Below, one piece after another: positions 24,979 to 37,862 of a stretch of DNA of 64,000 bases. The position numbers and the translations under genes were made by a program. The DNA is from Chrysoperla carnea (taxonomy: Eukaryota; Arthropoda; Insecta; Neuroptera; Chrysopidae), in contig NC_058341.1 in assembly GCF_905475395.1 (NCBI RefSeq), positions 59,713,501-59,777,500 of the forward strand, given 5' to 3'. Position 1 is the first letter of the stretch. Every line of letters starts with the position of its first letter. Under the pieces are notes generated by a model. The model searched no databases, had not been told where the DNA came from, and saw only the letters and a program-made list of their open reading frames with translations.

Positions 24979-27059
24979 TAGAGATTGAGATAAGACAAGA
25001 TAGAGATTAGTATACAACCAGAGATTATATCGTGTACACGAACGAACTTCAGTAGTATAGATTAGACTATTTGTTCGAATCATAGAGCGTTATTAAAGTG
25101 CCCCTTATAGTTTCTGGGAGTCGCGAATAGACTCATCTTCATTTTTTTCCAAAAAAGTTGTTTCGATTTTAAGATACAAAAAGAACTAAAATTTCTTCGA
25201 AATACAGTGTGAGCAGAAAAATGTACAATTTTAAAAACACTATAAAACAAAAGCTCATCAATTTTACAAAATTCTTATCTTAAAATAAACTTGCCACTTT
25301 ATCCAAAATCCAAGATCAGGAGATCAGGAGAGAACGAAACTCACAAAAGGTAGTAGAAAACCTGCGAAAGTCATGTATATGTTGGTTGCCTGGAAGAATG
25401 CGTGCGCATAAATGGATATTATCTTACCGGGCCTATATTTTAAATTTTTTTGTTTGCTTTTTATGTTATTTAACAATTTAAGTTAGAAATACAATTTACT
25501 TAAATTAGTTAAAAATGCAATTTATAATTCACTTGAAAATACAATTTAATTTTTTTAAATGCTTTTATTTATGGAGAATGCAAAACGCTAGATCACCTAG
25601 CTAACGATTTGATTTTGGTATCAAAAAATAGTACCTCGCCATCATTAATAAATTACATATTCATCTAGGCTGAAAAACTTCGAAATTTGTTACTTTTTTA
25701 CATAAACTTTCTATAAGATAGAAGCTTCTTTACCATGTATCTCATATCCAAAATTCACGGACAATCCGTATCTCTAAAATTACCTTAAGTCCAGGTAGCT
25801 GGAATTTTACTTCTTATCGCCATCAAATTTCGGTTCAAAATTTTTAGAAAATGAGATACGACATCGAAGTATATTTTCCATATGGTATGGAGTTCTAAAG
25901 TTTGTTGCAACAAATTTTCTACAAACATCTTACACATTTCAATTGTGTATAAAATAACATAGTTCATCTTTATTAGATAAATGAACCGATAGAGTCAGAA
26001 AATATTTGATTGTGCTTTATAATTTTAAGGAGGGTTCGAAAATCACCCAGGATAAGTAACAAATGTTTGTTTTGAAATAATCCATGTCGAAAAAATTTAG
26101 CAAATTATTTCTAAACATACTGCTTCTTTAGATGGCTTATCGTATAACCCATAGGTACTGTCGACTGCGATTTTCAACTAATCTATTTTTAAAAGTTTTT
26201 CAACTTCTTTGAGTCCGGTGATAATAAATTAAAAGCTAGCTTCTAGCTGTGTTTTCAATCTCTTTAATCTTATGAAAAATGAAACCTTTTTTTTGGAAAT
26301 GTTTTTTTCATAAACATTATGCTTTCTTGGTGGGGTAGCAAATTAGAGCAAAACTTTTGTTGCCCTCAAATATATAAATGATAGAAGTTTCCAAATTTGT
26401 AGGCAGCTTCGAATATTGGATTGAGTGATGATTTAATTTGATTCCAAACAGATTCTACAATAATTAAAAGGGACAGCAAACCAAATATTGCTGAATAATT
26501 TTTATTTTTCTTATAATTGGTAGCTAAAAAGAAATTCGTGACAGCTTTCTGTGAAGTTTACTTTTACTTATATCACAACCTTTAAAAAACAAATCACAAA
26601 TATATAAAAATGAATATGGATGCAGAATTACGTTAAAAATTATTCGTGGAAAGTTAAAAAACCGTAACCGTATGTTTTTAAAGCAGGCACTTACCAGACC
26701 GTATGTAAGCTTTAAGCATTATCCGTAAAACGCCAAAGTTTGCCACGACTATTAATAACACATCTAAAGAGGAGAGCCTGGTACAAGGGTCCAAAATTTA
26801 AATTAATCGGTTTTAAAGCCATTTTGTAAATATAACAATGAACATAGTCGTTCCTTACAGCACTACTAGTCCTTCCTACACGCAATATTTTTTTTTTTTT
26901 TAAACGCTACACTAAGTGGCTGTGATTGATGCTGAATTAAATAGCCTTGCAACTTCACGTGAAGTTTGCATTTCTATAATCATATCTCGTGAAGCAACAT
27001 ACTTAAGAAACTCTGAAGAGCTTAAAGTTTGAAAAAACGCTACGACTCCAAGTGACACA
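24979..27059. other. Intergenic, no gene supported
   Basis: 25785-25967 and 26912-27097 hold short minus-strand frames without recognisable domains. About 26260-26400 contains a diverged relative of the family A core ('cataaacattatgctttctt', 'gcaaattag'). The rest is AT-rich. Confidence 0.45.
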
Positions 27060-28010
27060 GAAAAATACATAACATGATACCTTCTGTGACGAGTCACATC
27101 GACAAGCGATTCAAAGTTTGTAATAAAGCGACAATCAAACTCGTAAAAACAATAAGCTATAGCAGCTCAATAAGACTGGTAGCCGGTTGAAGGTGGGGTA
27201 AATTTGCAATGCAAAGTCGGAATACCAACTTGGCCTTAAGATAACCGAATAATTTTCACGGGAAATGAGCTTTCAATATACCTTTTCAATAAAACATCAA
27301 ATCGGTTGGAAAAGTTAGACAACTCCCTTACATAGTATGAATGAATTTAGCGATTCCGCTATTTGCGATATGACCATCTATTATATTTTTAAAAATTTAA
27401 GAAATAGTAGATATGAAAAATGATCTTTTAGTGCCTAAAGAAAATGTCAATATATGATTACGAAAAGAAGAGTATGGATTTAATTGAAATTAAAGTAAGT
27501 ACATGTGACTTGAACTTTTATATCATGACTAGCTTTATATCCGCCCGCTTCACTGCGCTAAAAGTAAAATCCACTGCTTTATAGCCTTCACCTCTCTTAT
27601 ATATTATCACTTATCCCCTTTCCATAACAATCGAAGGGATTATCTTACATAGCTTAAGTAAATGCAGAGTTTTCAATTTTATAAAGTGTAAAATAGTCAT
27701 AATTCATTGAGTACATCAGAAAAGATGGCCATGAATTGTTTTATATTTACTATTTTAAATTTTTACTTTTATTTATGATTCAATTCAAAAATAAGGATTG
27801 CCAAACTTTTTCGACCAGGTTGGTCTGAAAATTATGATTTAACGTGAAAATTATTCGTTTATTTTGCATTAGAAAAACCCTTCTTCATTTGGTTGCCATA
27901 GGCACGATCTATTGTTTTTACGGGGTTGATTGTCGCTTTATTACAAATGTTGAACCGGTTATCGTGAAACAAGTGATTCGTCCATCCGTGCTTTCCTAAA
28001 TAAATCCATT
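27060..28010. repeat. Element with inverted ends enclosing a Helitron fragment
   Basis: The segment near 27113-27152 ('gtaataaagcgacaatcaaa') is the inverted counterpart of 27911-27950 ('gattgtcgctttattacaaa'), with weaker pairing outward. About 750 bp lie between them. This could be the two ends of a DNA transposon or two separate fragments. Confidence 0.55.
27529..27770 (-). mobile_element. Helitron-like fragment, 3' part
   Basis: It matches the 3' half of the 24535-24978 element. On the minus strand it ends with 'gcgcagtgaagcgggcggat' and CTAG|T. The 5' part is missing. It lies inside the inverted-end element at 27060-28010, so it probably inserted there. Confidence 0.6.
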
Positions 28011-28855
28011 CCCAATTGATTTTACACTGACTATCATATCTATATAAACGAAAATTGTGGACAATATGTAAGTATACAAGATATCATTGTAAAAATGAAA
28101 TGGACATAGAAACGCCTTTTTCTTAATACACACATATAAGTTATATCACATATCACATATTTCTCTCATAAAAATGTCATTTTCCGTATAATGTATTATT
28201 ACCCCACCCATAATTTTCCTTTTTTTTGGACTGTTGTAACAATATGTATGATATATTATTTATTACCAGACCATAGATAACGATACCAACCAACCAGTCT
28301 ACTGCCATACTTAAACTGTGCTGTGTTCACTTGTCAATGTTCATACAAAATTATTAATTTTATAGAAAAACTTATTATTAACATTCTGAGGGAAATGTAT
28401 TCTTTCCATCCCGAAAACCGACATAATAAATTTAGTTTCCACAATGCTTTAACACATACATATTCGTTCGTGTATCTGTCAAACTCAACAAACGTGTCAA
28501 ATTGTTTGTTTTGACGAGACTTCATAATCAAGTCAGAAAAAGATATCTTTTTGACGTTGTTTTCATTCTGACTTGTTTCCTTGGGCAATTGATTTCAAGA
28601 AGATGTCTTTTTTCTGACTTTACAAACCATAGCCAATATTTCAAAAATAAGTATTCAATGACTAGTTCATTTCATATTTCGTGAGCATGCGTAATAACCA
28701 ATCACAGGCAAAAAGGTAACTCTACCTAGACACAAATAAGCTTCCATATTAAGCAATGAAACATGGCCAACAAAATATGACTGAAAATAAATAACTGATT
28801 AAACTATAACTTTTTCTCATCAGCACCAATTAACAAGTCTCTCGTTTTCTTGATG
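28011..28855. other. Intergenic, no gene supported
   Basis: Three overlapping 60-84 codon frames on opposite strands (28323-28684) contradict one another and show no domain. Nothing else is recognised. Confidence 0.45.
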
Positions 28856-28977
28856 TACACTCACTGTCAGAAAAAGTGCCACAGTTAAAACATTCTAAGC
28901 ATACGCATCATATGTTATGTTATAATAGTAACACTTAGAATGTTTTAAAACGAGCATTTTTTGTGACATTGAGTATA
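28856..28977. mobile_element. mariner-type MITE, copy 1
   Basis: A 122-bp palindromic element. The left end 'tacactcactgtcagaaaaa' pairs with the right end 'gtgacattgagtata', and inner arms pair 'aaaacattctaag' with 'cttagaatgtttt'. It has TA at both ends. Copies occur at 29309-29430 and 62612-62733. It has no coding capacity. Confidence 0.88.
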
Positions 28978-29308
28978 TGTAGACAAGAAAATTATTTTTA
29001 TACGCGCAATTTCTTTTCTACGTGCGCGACACCCGATGTCGCTTCTCTTCTTTATCGAAAGGTAAAGAATGTTTTTCCAAACTTATTAGTTTGAATTGAA
29101 AATGGCCTATTACAGAAACTATGATGTCTTATTATGAACTGATATTGATTGCGATAGAAAACAAGGGGGTATAAAACTTCGATTGGAGTGAAGTTATGGA
29201 CGAATTTCCAAAAATTAAAGCGCGCAAGAGACTGGGAATTTTGTTGAAAATCTTTTTTTTTTTCGTCTATTGATCTCATTTGTTTAATAAATATTTTATA
29301 TTGTCATG

Positions 29309-29430
29309 TATACTCACTGTCAGAAAAAATGCCACAGTTAAAACATTCTAAGCGTACTCATCATATGTTATGTTATAATAGTAACACTTAGAATGTTTTA
29401 AAACGAGCATTTTTTCTGACATTGAGTATA
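29309..29430. mobile_element. mariner-type MITE, copy 2
   Basis: It is nearly identical to the copy 330 bp upstream, including the centre 'atatgttatgttataatagt' and both inverted ends, and is flanked by TA. The close similarity suggests recent amplification or a local duplication. Confidence 0.9.
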
Positions 29431-29558
29431 CATCGTCTCACACCCTCACCCTATCTGCAGGTTTGCAAGTTCTTGTTTGGAACGTTGAAAGACGAAATGG
29501 GGGCTCACTTTTTTCTCTATGCACCGGGGCCTTTAACCACTTACACTTACGGCACTTA

Positions 29559-29992
29559 GAATATACGAAGTACCTATTCGTTGTGTGCATAGTCATGGTA
29601 GGGACAATAAAATCGATACCAGCGCTTCCAATGAAAAATTTTGTCGTTAAAGGAGGCTGTTATGACTAATTTGCAATTCTTTACATGTAAATGTTATAGT
29701 GACTGTCAAATTAAAATTATTGAAAAACACTAATTAATTAAACTTAATGCATAAAAAATTGTGAAAATAAGAAATCAAATTGCATAAATATTATTTTTTA
29801 AATGTAAATTATCATAATTATTTATTTAAATAAGTGAGACAATAATATTAAATTTTCAATGTAAGTCATAAATGCAATCCATACAATTATATATGTATCC
29901 ATACAATTCTATGATTAAAATAGTGTATCGTTACCATGGAAACGCCTCCAATAAAACTCACACACGGTGCGAATACCACGTTATATTCTCAA
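29559..29992 (-). repeat. Family F repeat, inverted copy 2
   Basis: The reverse complement of 22362-22775. Frames at 29463-29669 and 29872-30126 run through it but are not conserved in the other copy, so I do not call them genes. Confidence 0.88.
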
Positions 29993-30741
29993 TAACAATA
30001 CTCCTAAACTTAAATAAATTAGTCTTTGAACATAATAATTTATTGGATCAGAAAGTTATTAAACTAACCGCTAAACACCATATGCTCCATATCTTGCTAT
30101 ATACAAGAATAGATCACAAAATATAGTATTTATAAACCATATATCATAATTTCTGTTGCTTTATTATTATCTATTATTAACTCCCTCAAATTCATATAGA
30201 AAAACTATTGACATTTCATTTTCTATAATGTTAGAAACTACACGAGACAAAAAAATTCTCAATGACTATGAATTTTTCTCTTAGTATTAAGTGTCATCCA
30301 CACTATAGAAATCGGTCTTGCTGACTGGCATTAATGTCGTATTGTTATCAAAAGGGTCTAGCAATCTAGTCTCGGTCTTTCCATAAAAAAAAACTTCTAG
30401 GCTCCTTTCACTAAAGATATCTTATAAGTTTATCTGTTTTTTTTTTTTCAAGTCTTTTGTTGATAATATCCTTGAAAATGTTTCCAAATAAAATTAATTT
30501 CTAGTTTAAGGGAAGACTTATCCGTCCAGCTTAGGTTAAGTTTTGATATCAATGGGTTTTTGTGAAATGATGTAACATGTTTATATGTATTTCGATGTTT
30601 ATATGTGTTTTTTTAATAAGATGATGTATTATAGGTAAAGTTAAGGATAGGCATTATAGATTCTAAGACGTATTGTATTTTAACTCTGTAAACTGACTAT
30701 AATAATAAATAATCTTGAACTTGAACTGAACTTACATGTAA
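29993..30741. other. Intergenic, no gene seen
   Basis: AT-rich sequence with no supported gene or repeat. Confidence 0.5.
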
Positions 30742-31440
30742 AGACTTTATAAAATGATACCGATTCGCTGTCTGATTATGGTATCTAACCAATGGAAAAA
30801 CAATGTGGCTCAATGACAGTGGAATTTGGCTGTCCGATTACAGTGTTAGTTCAGTGTCAGCTACCTTAGTATGTGATATTGGATTAAAACCTGGTGCCAG
30901 CATCGGAACGATAAAAAGAAACAGGACTCATTTGAAATCAGAAATCTACATTCGGACGATACTAGAAGTTAGTGTCATGGTAACGTTAGGAAATGGTCTT
31001 GATTTGACATCAGCAAACTGTGAGAAGACGATAATTTAAAATAGTGTCGGTTTGACATCAGATAACTGGGCCTGAATGATACTAGAAAGGCTTTATAAAA
31101 CATTGACAATCCGGTGCCGGATTATATGGCATCTAACAAATCTAACCAACATTAGAAATAATGTTGTTGAAATTTAAATAGTATCGGGCTACTAGCATTA
31201 TTTATCATGCCATAGGTCCGCCAGATTCTGATTAAGACTGTCCAAATGATGAACTGAAAACTCAATCACTCAAAAATTTGTGTGGATTCATTGCCTGATT
31301 ATGGTATCTAACCGTCATTGGGAAATATGGTAAACAATTATGTCAGGTTAGCGTTATCATTCCCTACCTCTGTTTGACATCGGTTAATATGATCTCGGCA
31401 TGAACTCCGATCGTCCCAATATTTCTACATGGGTTATGGT
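30742..31440. repeat. Decayed tandem repeat
   Basis: The phrase 'gattatggtatctaacc' recurs at about 30774, 31120 (as 'ggattatatggcatctaaca') and 31293. Each follows 'gattcg.tg..tg' or a similar lead-in. 'tttgacatcagcaaactg', 'tttgacatcagataactg' and 'tttgacatcggttaatat' also alternate with these. The pattern suggests an old array of units of variable length. The 78-codon frame at 30803-31039 falls inside it and is probably not a gene. Confidence 0.55.
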
Positions 31441-33195
31441 TAGAAATATATGATATAGTACTTTTGTGCCTATTCTCGCAGAAAATTACTTTTTTCACAG
31501 AGAAAATCTAATTCGAAGGTTTTAGAATATTTTTATGCGTTTTGTGGTATCTAAAATACAATCAGACATGGACGAGTGAGACCTTTATAAGCGAGAAAAC
31601 TCTATAATCGGGATTAATTCACAAGTTCTTTCATTTACTTCCCCTCAAACCTCTGCAGATGAGAAATAGGAACATCTATAAGCGAGAGTGCTACTTGTCT
31701 GTACTTCTTTAGGCGACAGTCCAACGTATTCAATATCTGCTGTTTATGATCTATTCATAAATTGTGAGTGAAATTACCCACCGGAATCATATAAAAAAAG
31801 ATGGTCCTATATGTAAAAGTAAGTTTAAGCACCATGACGTTAATTTTGCGCGGTACAGGTGTCTCACTTGCCTTGGTGTCTCACCCCTGCACCAGCAAAT
31901 TTGTATGGCTTTGTTGGATACTAACTCTGCATAAATATTAGAAAAGAATTACATAAATGCCGTACAAAAATAAGAAGATTTCTATGATTGAACACTAATT
32001 TTCGATTTGTCGAAATTAATAGTAATAAAATTAATTTATTTTATAAATTAATTGTACATCTGACCGACACTAATATATCACAATGGTACCCTGTATTCAA
32101 CATGCTGGGTTGAAGTTTTAACATTGTCTATACCATAGTTACAGAACGTTTACCAGAAGGTGAAAATTGCGATGATCAAAAGAGACTCCACTTTACTTGC
32201 TTCAAAGTCTTCAGACCCATTCCATTAACATTATTATTATAAAAGCTCAAATTGGTGGTCAATATTGGTTTTGACTAGCTTTATATTTTTGAAAAATTCC
32301 TTTGGCATACATTGCATACGCGGTTCAATTAAAAAAAATATTTCTACTCAATTAAAAAAGACGTTTCCGAAATAGACGGATTTCGGCTGCTGAAACCAAT
32401 TCAATGCTTATCAGACCTTATGGCTTTTTTCAAGCGGATTATCAAATAGACGGAGAAATAACATCGGAGTCAAAGTCTGAATATGTATATCGAAGTCGCG
32501 GCTTTCACAACCAAGCGTAGGGAAAACAAAAGTCTTGTCTTATCACCAACCATCAGACAGTTAGAATTATAACACAAGGATGCATGTCAGCTCATTAACT
32601 AATTTTATTTTTTAACATTTTTATTATAAAGCAAGTGCATTTAAGTCTATAAAGTTGCCTAGTCAAAACAAATATAATATAAGAATTCTGAATTAATGTA
32701 TTTTGAGCAATGTGCGTCTTCCATCTCTAAAAAACTATAAATCGAGATAAAAAATGACGTAGGTCTTATTTCAACAGAGCATGATATTATTTTAAAACGA
32801 TATATTCAACAGGATTGGAGATATTCAAATTTTTGAATGTAAAATAAAAGATAATTTATGAGAAGTTTAGGTATTTGAAATGAAATTTCAAAATCAATTT
32901 TTGTATTATAAATGCGTATTTCTACTAAAATTAAGTCATCAACAGTATGAATTTGCTAATCGTATCTAAGTGTTCTCTTGAGAAAACAATTACGAAATAA
33001 TGCAGGCATCGAAAATAAAACAGCTAACATCTGTAAAATATATAAAAAGAAATAAAAAGAAAAATAACCGATCTCTGCGGTCGCTAATGATCTAGACGTT
33101 AAAAGCGACCTTAAATAAAATAAATATATAAATAAAAAATAACCGACTGTGGTAAATAAAATCTGAAAAGAAACAAACAAGTCCAGTAGTTAAAA
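31441..33195. other. Intergenic, no gene supported
   Basis: About 31555-31745 contains 'cctttataagcgagaaaact' and 'catctataagcgagagtgct', a direct doublet of a type common near pogo-like element ends. The 74-codon minus frame at 32956-33180 is low-complexity hydrophobic. Nothing else is supported. Confidence 0.45.
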
Positions 33196-33280
33196 TAGCG
33201 ACTTTAATAGTCGAGGCCCATTAAAATCTAAACCGGCTCAAATCTTTCCAAAGATGGGCCATGACTGTTAAAGTCGCTAT
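33196..33280. repeat. Short hairpin
   Basis: 'tagcgactttaatagtcgag' plus 'gccca' pairs with 'tgggccatgactgttaaagt' plus 'cgcta', giving arms of about 25 bp around a 35-nt loop. Confidence 0.7.
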
Positions 33281-34082
33281 GTAAACTACCTCCGTAAACT
33301 TGGCATACGACTTGCGAAAATCATAAAAATTTAACATGAAAAAATTACCAAAATAGTACCTAATTGTACCACCAAGCAAAAAAATTGTACCTTTCAAATT
33401 ACCTGGAAAATAGAGTTAAAAAAATGAATCGCACCCCCTTTTTCAGAAGTGAAATTCGAATGTGCCAAAAAATTGTACCCAATATGAAAATAATTGTACC
33501 ACAAAAAATATTTATCTAACTCTTCGAATAAAAGGTCGGGTGAAAATATCGGGTTACAGAACGTGTTGAACTACTGAATGTTCGCATTACGTATAGTAAG
33601 TTTAACGCCGTATTACCGTTTACACGACAGACCGAAACCCAAAAAATTGTTTCGAAAAAAACAGTTTCTTGCATAAAGAGCCATTCATTAATTACGTAAG
33701 CAAGATTTTAACGGTTTTTGACCCCACCCCTCTTCCACGTAAGCATACATATGATTTCTCGAAAACCCCCAAACTCCATCTTACGTAAGATTCAATCTAG
33801 TTTTGTCGAATAATAGCACATTGTTAGAAAAGGATCAGTAACACTAAAACTTACAGTTTGACGTAAACTACATTATTTCTAATATTAAATTCAACTCATA
33901 AAATCTTACGTAAAATTGGGTTTAACCCCCCTCCCCCCACATAAGCACATGAATAAAATTTTTTTAACGAACCGAACCCTCCCCCCCCCCCAAATAGGAA
34001 AGTTAGGCGAATGAACCGTGCCAAGTAAGAAGATTTCGTAAGCATACTTCACTTCTTGTTTAGGGTTTCATTACGGAATCCA
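33281..34082. other. Intergenic with TTACGTAA-type repeat sequence
   Basis: About 33680-34010 contains repeated 'cttacgtaag/a' motifs alternating with C-rich tracts (33924-33937, 33978-33990). It looks like an old dispersed repeat of inverted pieces. No gene is seen. Confidence 0.5.
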
Positions 34083-34587
34083 ACTGGTCTGAAATATATG
34101 GTCGATCTTTACCCATCTGAAAACCAGATAAGACACATTTTTTATGCAATTTTATTGTTTTATTAACACGTCTTTCATATAGTTTTTCTGTCGAAAAGTG
34201 TTCATAACTATTGTTATTTAAATTAATTTTATTCAATTTTTTCCAAGAACGTTTTTTGTAGCCAAGCGTTTACCATCATTTTCTTAATTAAATTATCTTT
34301 CTACTGATACCAATTTAGATTGATTAACAGATCGGTGTAGATCTGTTCATACCACCTGATCAGGTAAGTCAATAAAGGTAAACACAGCGATCTGTTAACC
34401 AATCGAAATTGGTGTCAGCAGAAAGATAATTTAATTATCAGCAAAAAACCGATTAAAATTGGAAGGAAAAAATTGATTAAAATTAATTTAATTCACAATA
34501 GCCGTGAACACTTTTCGATAGAAAAACTCTTATGTCTCATCTGGCTATGAGATGGGTGAAGTTCGACCTTAAACCATCGTGTGTACT
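34083..34587. repeat. Foldback element directly upstream of UGT gene
   Basis: Inverted arms of roughly 200-250 bp (34083-34330 and 34385-34587). The outermost pairs are 'acccatctgaaaaccagata' versus the complement of 'catctggctatgagatgggt'. Further pairs are 'tttttctgtcgaaaagtgtt' versus the complement of 'aacacttttcgatagaaaaa', and a core around 'gattaacagatcg'. The element ends about 300 bp before the UGT start codon, so it may contribute to that gene's promoter region. Confidence 0.85.
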
Positions 34588-34884
34588 ATAAAAAATAGAT
34601 TTCGGGCAATCATTCTCATTTCAATTATCCCGTATCTGTTTAACAGTGACCATGACTCTTCTTTAATTAAAAAGATAAGTGACAACGGGAAAAAATAATT
34701 TAAACAAATTGATATATTAAAATTACAATGCATGTTTTCAAGGCTTTATATTTATCAATCTATGATTTGATAAATCATTTTTATAAATATGTAATTTCGG
34801 CAACCAAACCACTATCGTTTAATGTTTATAAGTGAGATACATCAATTAATTACGTATTCAAAAATTTACGATTGTCAGTGAAAC

Positions 34885-37661
34885 ATGTTATTAAAAATGA
34901 ATTTTATTGTTGTGGCATTGTTAGGACTGTGCTTAGTGAATACAACTTTAAGTGCTCGAATATTATTCGTAATGATAGCTCCATCCTTAAGCCATCACAT
35001 ATTCTTTCGGCATCTAATCAAAGAACTGTCTTTTCGAGGCCATGATGTCGTCTCAATTACTCCTGATCCTATGAATGATCCAAAATTAATAAATATAACA
35101 GAAATTGATATTCATAATGAGATGTATGGTTCGTTCGATGCCCAAACATGGCTTGAAGCAGCTCAATATAAAAAACCTTCAGAAGTTGATATTATGCGAT
35201 CATTTTTGCCAGCTTTTTACAAAGCAGCTGATCAAGTATTGAGTGCACCTAAAATTTATGAATTAATTCATAATCAAAATGAACATTTCGATTTAGTGAT
35301 AGTTGAAATGTTAATGGTTAACGCTCATTTCTTTGGTTTTCGAGAACGATTTAATTGTCCTGCTATTGGTTTAGCGTCTTTGGATACAAGTCTTAATGGC
35401 ATGGATGCAATTGGAAATCCAGCCGATCCTAATTATTATGGTAGCTTTTTTACTGAGTTTTCGGGTGGAAATTTGAATTTTTGGGAACGGATACAATTAT
35501 TATGGCATCATATTGATTTTCGATTGTATTATTACTTTGAATTTTTACCAATCTCCGATGTAATGATTAAAAAACATTTTAATATAACTGATAAAACGGC
35601 TTGGGAATTGGAAAAGTCTGTGGATTTAATACTAACTAATACAAATCCTATATTTCATATACCCAGACCAAAAGTTCCAAATTATATTGATATTGGTGGC
35701 ATGCATATGAGAGAACGAAAACCATTACCAACGGTCAGTTCAAGCATTTCCTCTGAGGTCACCTACAATTTATTAACAAATATTTATTTATTTTAGGATT
35801 TGAAACAGTTTTTGGATGATTCGAAACAAGGTGTTATTTACTTTAGTTTAGGCTCAAATGTAAAAAGTATAAATTTACCAACTGATAAAAGGACAGTTAT
35901 ACTTAATGTATTCAGAAATTTGCCTTATAATATATTATGGAAATGGGAAAATGATACTTTACCTGATAAACCTGGAAATGTTTTAATCAAATCTTGGCTC
36001 CCCCAACAAGACGTACTAGGTTTGTACTTTTTATTTTGCCTTATTTAAATCTATCTGATCGTCTCAATTCCCCGGGAACGAACATTTCGAATCTTATTTT
36101 GAGCCAAGTTTTACCATATAGTAACGTATAGTACAATGAAACTAAGTTTCCACAGTTGTTAATTCGATTGTAATAACTATGTACCAAAAAATCGACCTCC
36201 CAGGTGCGTGTCTAACTCCCTTATTAAGTGGTAGTTTTGGGTTTTAATCAGTTTTTTACAAATTAAAGAAAGTATGCTTCAAATTAAAAAAATTAAATTT
36301 ACAAGATGGAAATTTTTCATTTGATCGAATGAGAAAAAAATCCCATTTTAAAATTGGCATATTTTGGTCAATTCTAGCTTCAAAAGTGATCGAGATATGC
36401 CAATTTTTTTTCTCATACGATTAAATGAAAAAGTATCCATTTTGTAAACCATTAGAGATAGAACAAAAGTTTAAAAGCAAAAGTTATTCCTTATAAAAAA
36501 AAATTAACAACTTTTATTTGAATCAGTACTTCATTACATCACTGTTTACCCGTGAGGGCGCAACTTAGGAAAAAACTTTGGTGTCTATTTTCTCCTAAAC
36601 TACAAAAAAAAATGTGTTGAAAATTTTTAGGTTAACTTCAACTAGTGGTTTTGTGAAACATTCTAGAAAAACAAAAAAATTCCAGAAAAAACTTTCGAAG
36701 TTTTCGAAATATTTGAAAATATTTTCGAGACGCCCTCACGGATAAAAAGAGGTGTTTAGAAAAAAATATTTCAATAAAAGTTTGTTAATTTTTTTATAAG
36801 AAATAACTTTTACATTTATATTTTTGTTCTATCTCAAACGTTTACAAGATGGATATTGGCATATCTCGGCCAGTTTTGAAGCTAGTAAGTTGAAAACAAC
36901 AAAAATGCGCACAACTAAATAAGCTAGAATTTTAGTTGAAATTTTTTTTTATTTGATTCATACTTTTATTGTAATTTGTAAAAAACTGATTAGGCGCGCC
37001 CCTATGTGATTGACTTTTTGGTACGAAGTTATTACAACCTAATAATCTGTGGAAAATTTCAAAGATGCATCAATTTTTTCTTTATTACTATGATATTTTA
37101 TTTAATTTGGTTGTGCTAATAGTATTTTCGTGAAAAATTACAAATGTATTTTCAATTACAGATCATCCAAATTTGAAAGCGTTTATCACCCAAGGTGGTA
37201 TACAATCCATGGAAGAAGCTATTCGAAGTAACGTACCACTTATTTGTGTACCATTTGGCGGCGATCAACCGTTTAATGCCCGTCGAATTGTAGACCTCGG
37301 AATTGGTAGACGTTTACCTTTTGATGATATAACCGCCGACACGCTACTAGATGCCATAACCGATGTAGCTTCCAATCCAAAATATAAGAAAAGTATTACA
37401 AAATTAGCTTCAGTTTTATGGGATCAACCTACAAAACCTTTAGATCGTGCTGTTTGGTGGGTGGAATATGTAATTCGACATGGTGGTGCTAAGCACTTAC
37501 GTTCTCCTGCAGCTGATTTTCCGTGGTATAAGTACTTGATGCTAGATATTATTGGTTTTGTTTTAGCTGTAGGAATTATCGCTTTAATTTTAATTATAAA
37601 AGTGATAAAATTACTTTTTAAAATTATCCCTTTAACAAAAATTAAATATAAGGAAGAATAA
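34885..37661 (+). CDS. UDP-glycosyltransferase, three coding exons
   Basis: An ER-membrane enzyme of the GT1 family that transfers sugar from a UDP-sugar to small lipophilic molecules, a detoxification role in insects. The exons are 34885-35733, 35797-36019 and 37162-37661. Intron 1 (63 nt, phase 0) and intron 2 (1142 nt, phase 1) are both GT-AG, and joining them leaves one frame of 523 aa, the usual length. A signal peptide (residues 1-24, ending LSA) precedes RILFV and the catalytic-histidine region SLSHH (H37). The donor-binding signature runs from WLPQQDVLDHPNL through FITQGG (365-370) to GGDQPFNA (D392, Q393). A hydrophobic anchor (about 482-509) is followed by a lysine-rich tail. The start is the first ATG of MLLKM; Met5 is an alternative. 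Insect glucosyltransferases commonly have ITQGG where others have ITHGG. No damage is seen, and the acceptor substrate cannot be inferred. Confidence 0.95.
36020..37161. repeat. UGT intron 2 filled by a foldback element
   Basis: The arms at about 36168-36560 and 36725-37040 are inverted copies. They pair 'aatcagttttttacaaatta' with its complement, 'gagatatgccaat' with 'attggcatatctc', and the family A core 'agagatagaacaaaagttta' with its complement. The element occupies most of the intron but leaves both splice junctions intact. Confidence 0.85.
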
Positions 37662-37774
37662 TAAGCTATGTTTATTAGATGAGACACAATTTAACATGAG
37701 ACACAACATAATTTTTATGTTGAAAATTTCTGACAAGCATGGTTAATCTTGAATGATAGAATTGAACATTTTAT

Positions 37775-37780
37775 AATAAA
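37775..37780 (+). promoter_or_regulatory. Poly(A) signal of UGT gene
   Basis: AATAAA lies 114 nt after the UGT stop codon. It is the first canonical signal downstream and is a reasonable 3'-end signal. Confidence 0.6.
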
Positions 37781-37862
37781 AATTTCATTTCTAGGCTTCT
37801 TTTCTTCAAAAAGTAATGATTTTGTCTGTTGGATAGCTAAAGGTTAATCAATAATTATTAAT

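Noticed and set aside
28323-28684. Three overlapping frames on both strands
   Set aside because: They are mutually incompatible, and none has a recognisable feature.
30803-31039. 78-codon plus-strand frame
   Set aside because: Lies inside a decayed tandem repeat whose other units do not keep the frame open.
35734-35796. The first UGT frame stopping at 35796, read as a truncated enzyme
   Set aside because: The stretch from 35734 is a 63-nt GT-AG intron; removing it restores the expected family sequence across the junction, so the gene is not truncated.
37424-37687. 87-codon minus-strand frame
   Set aside because: Antisense shadow of UGT exon 3.
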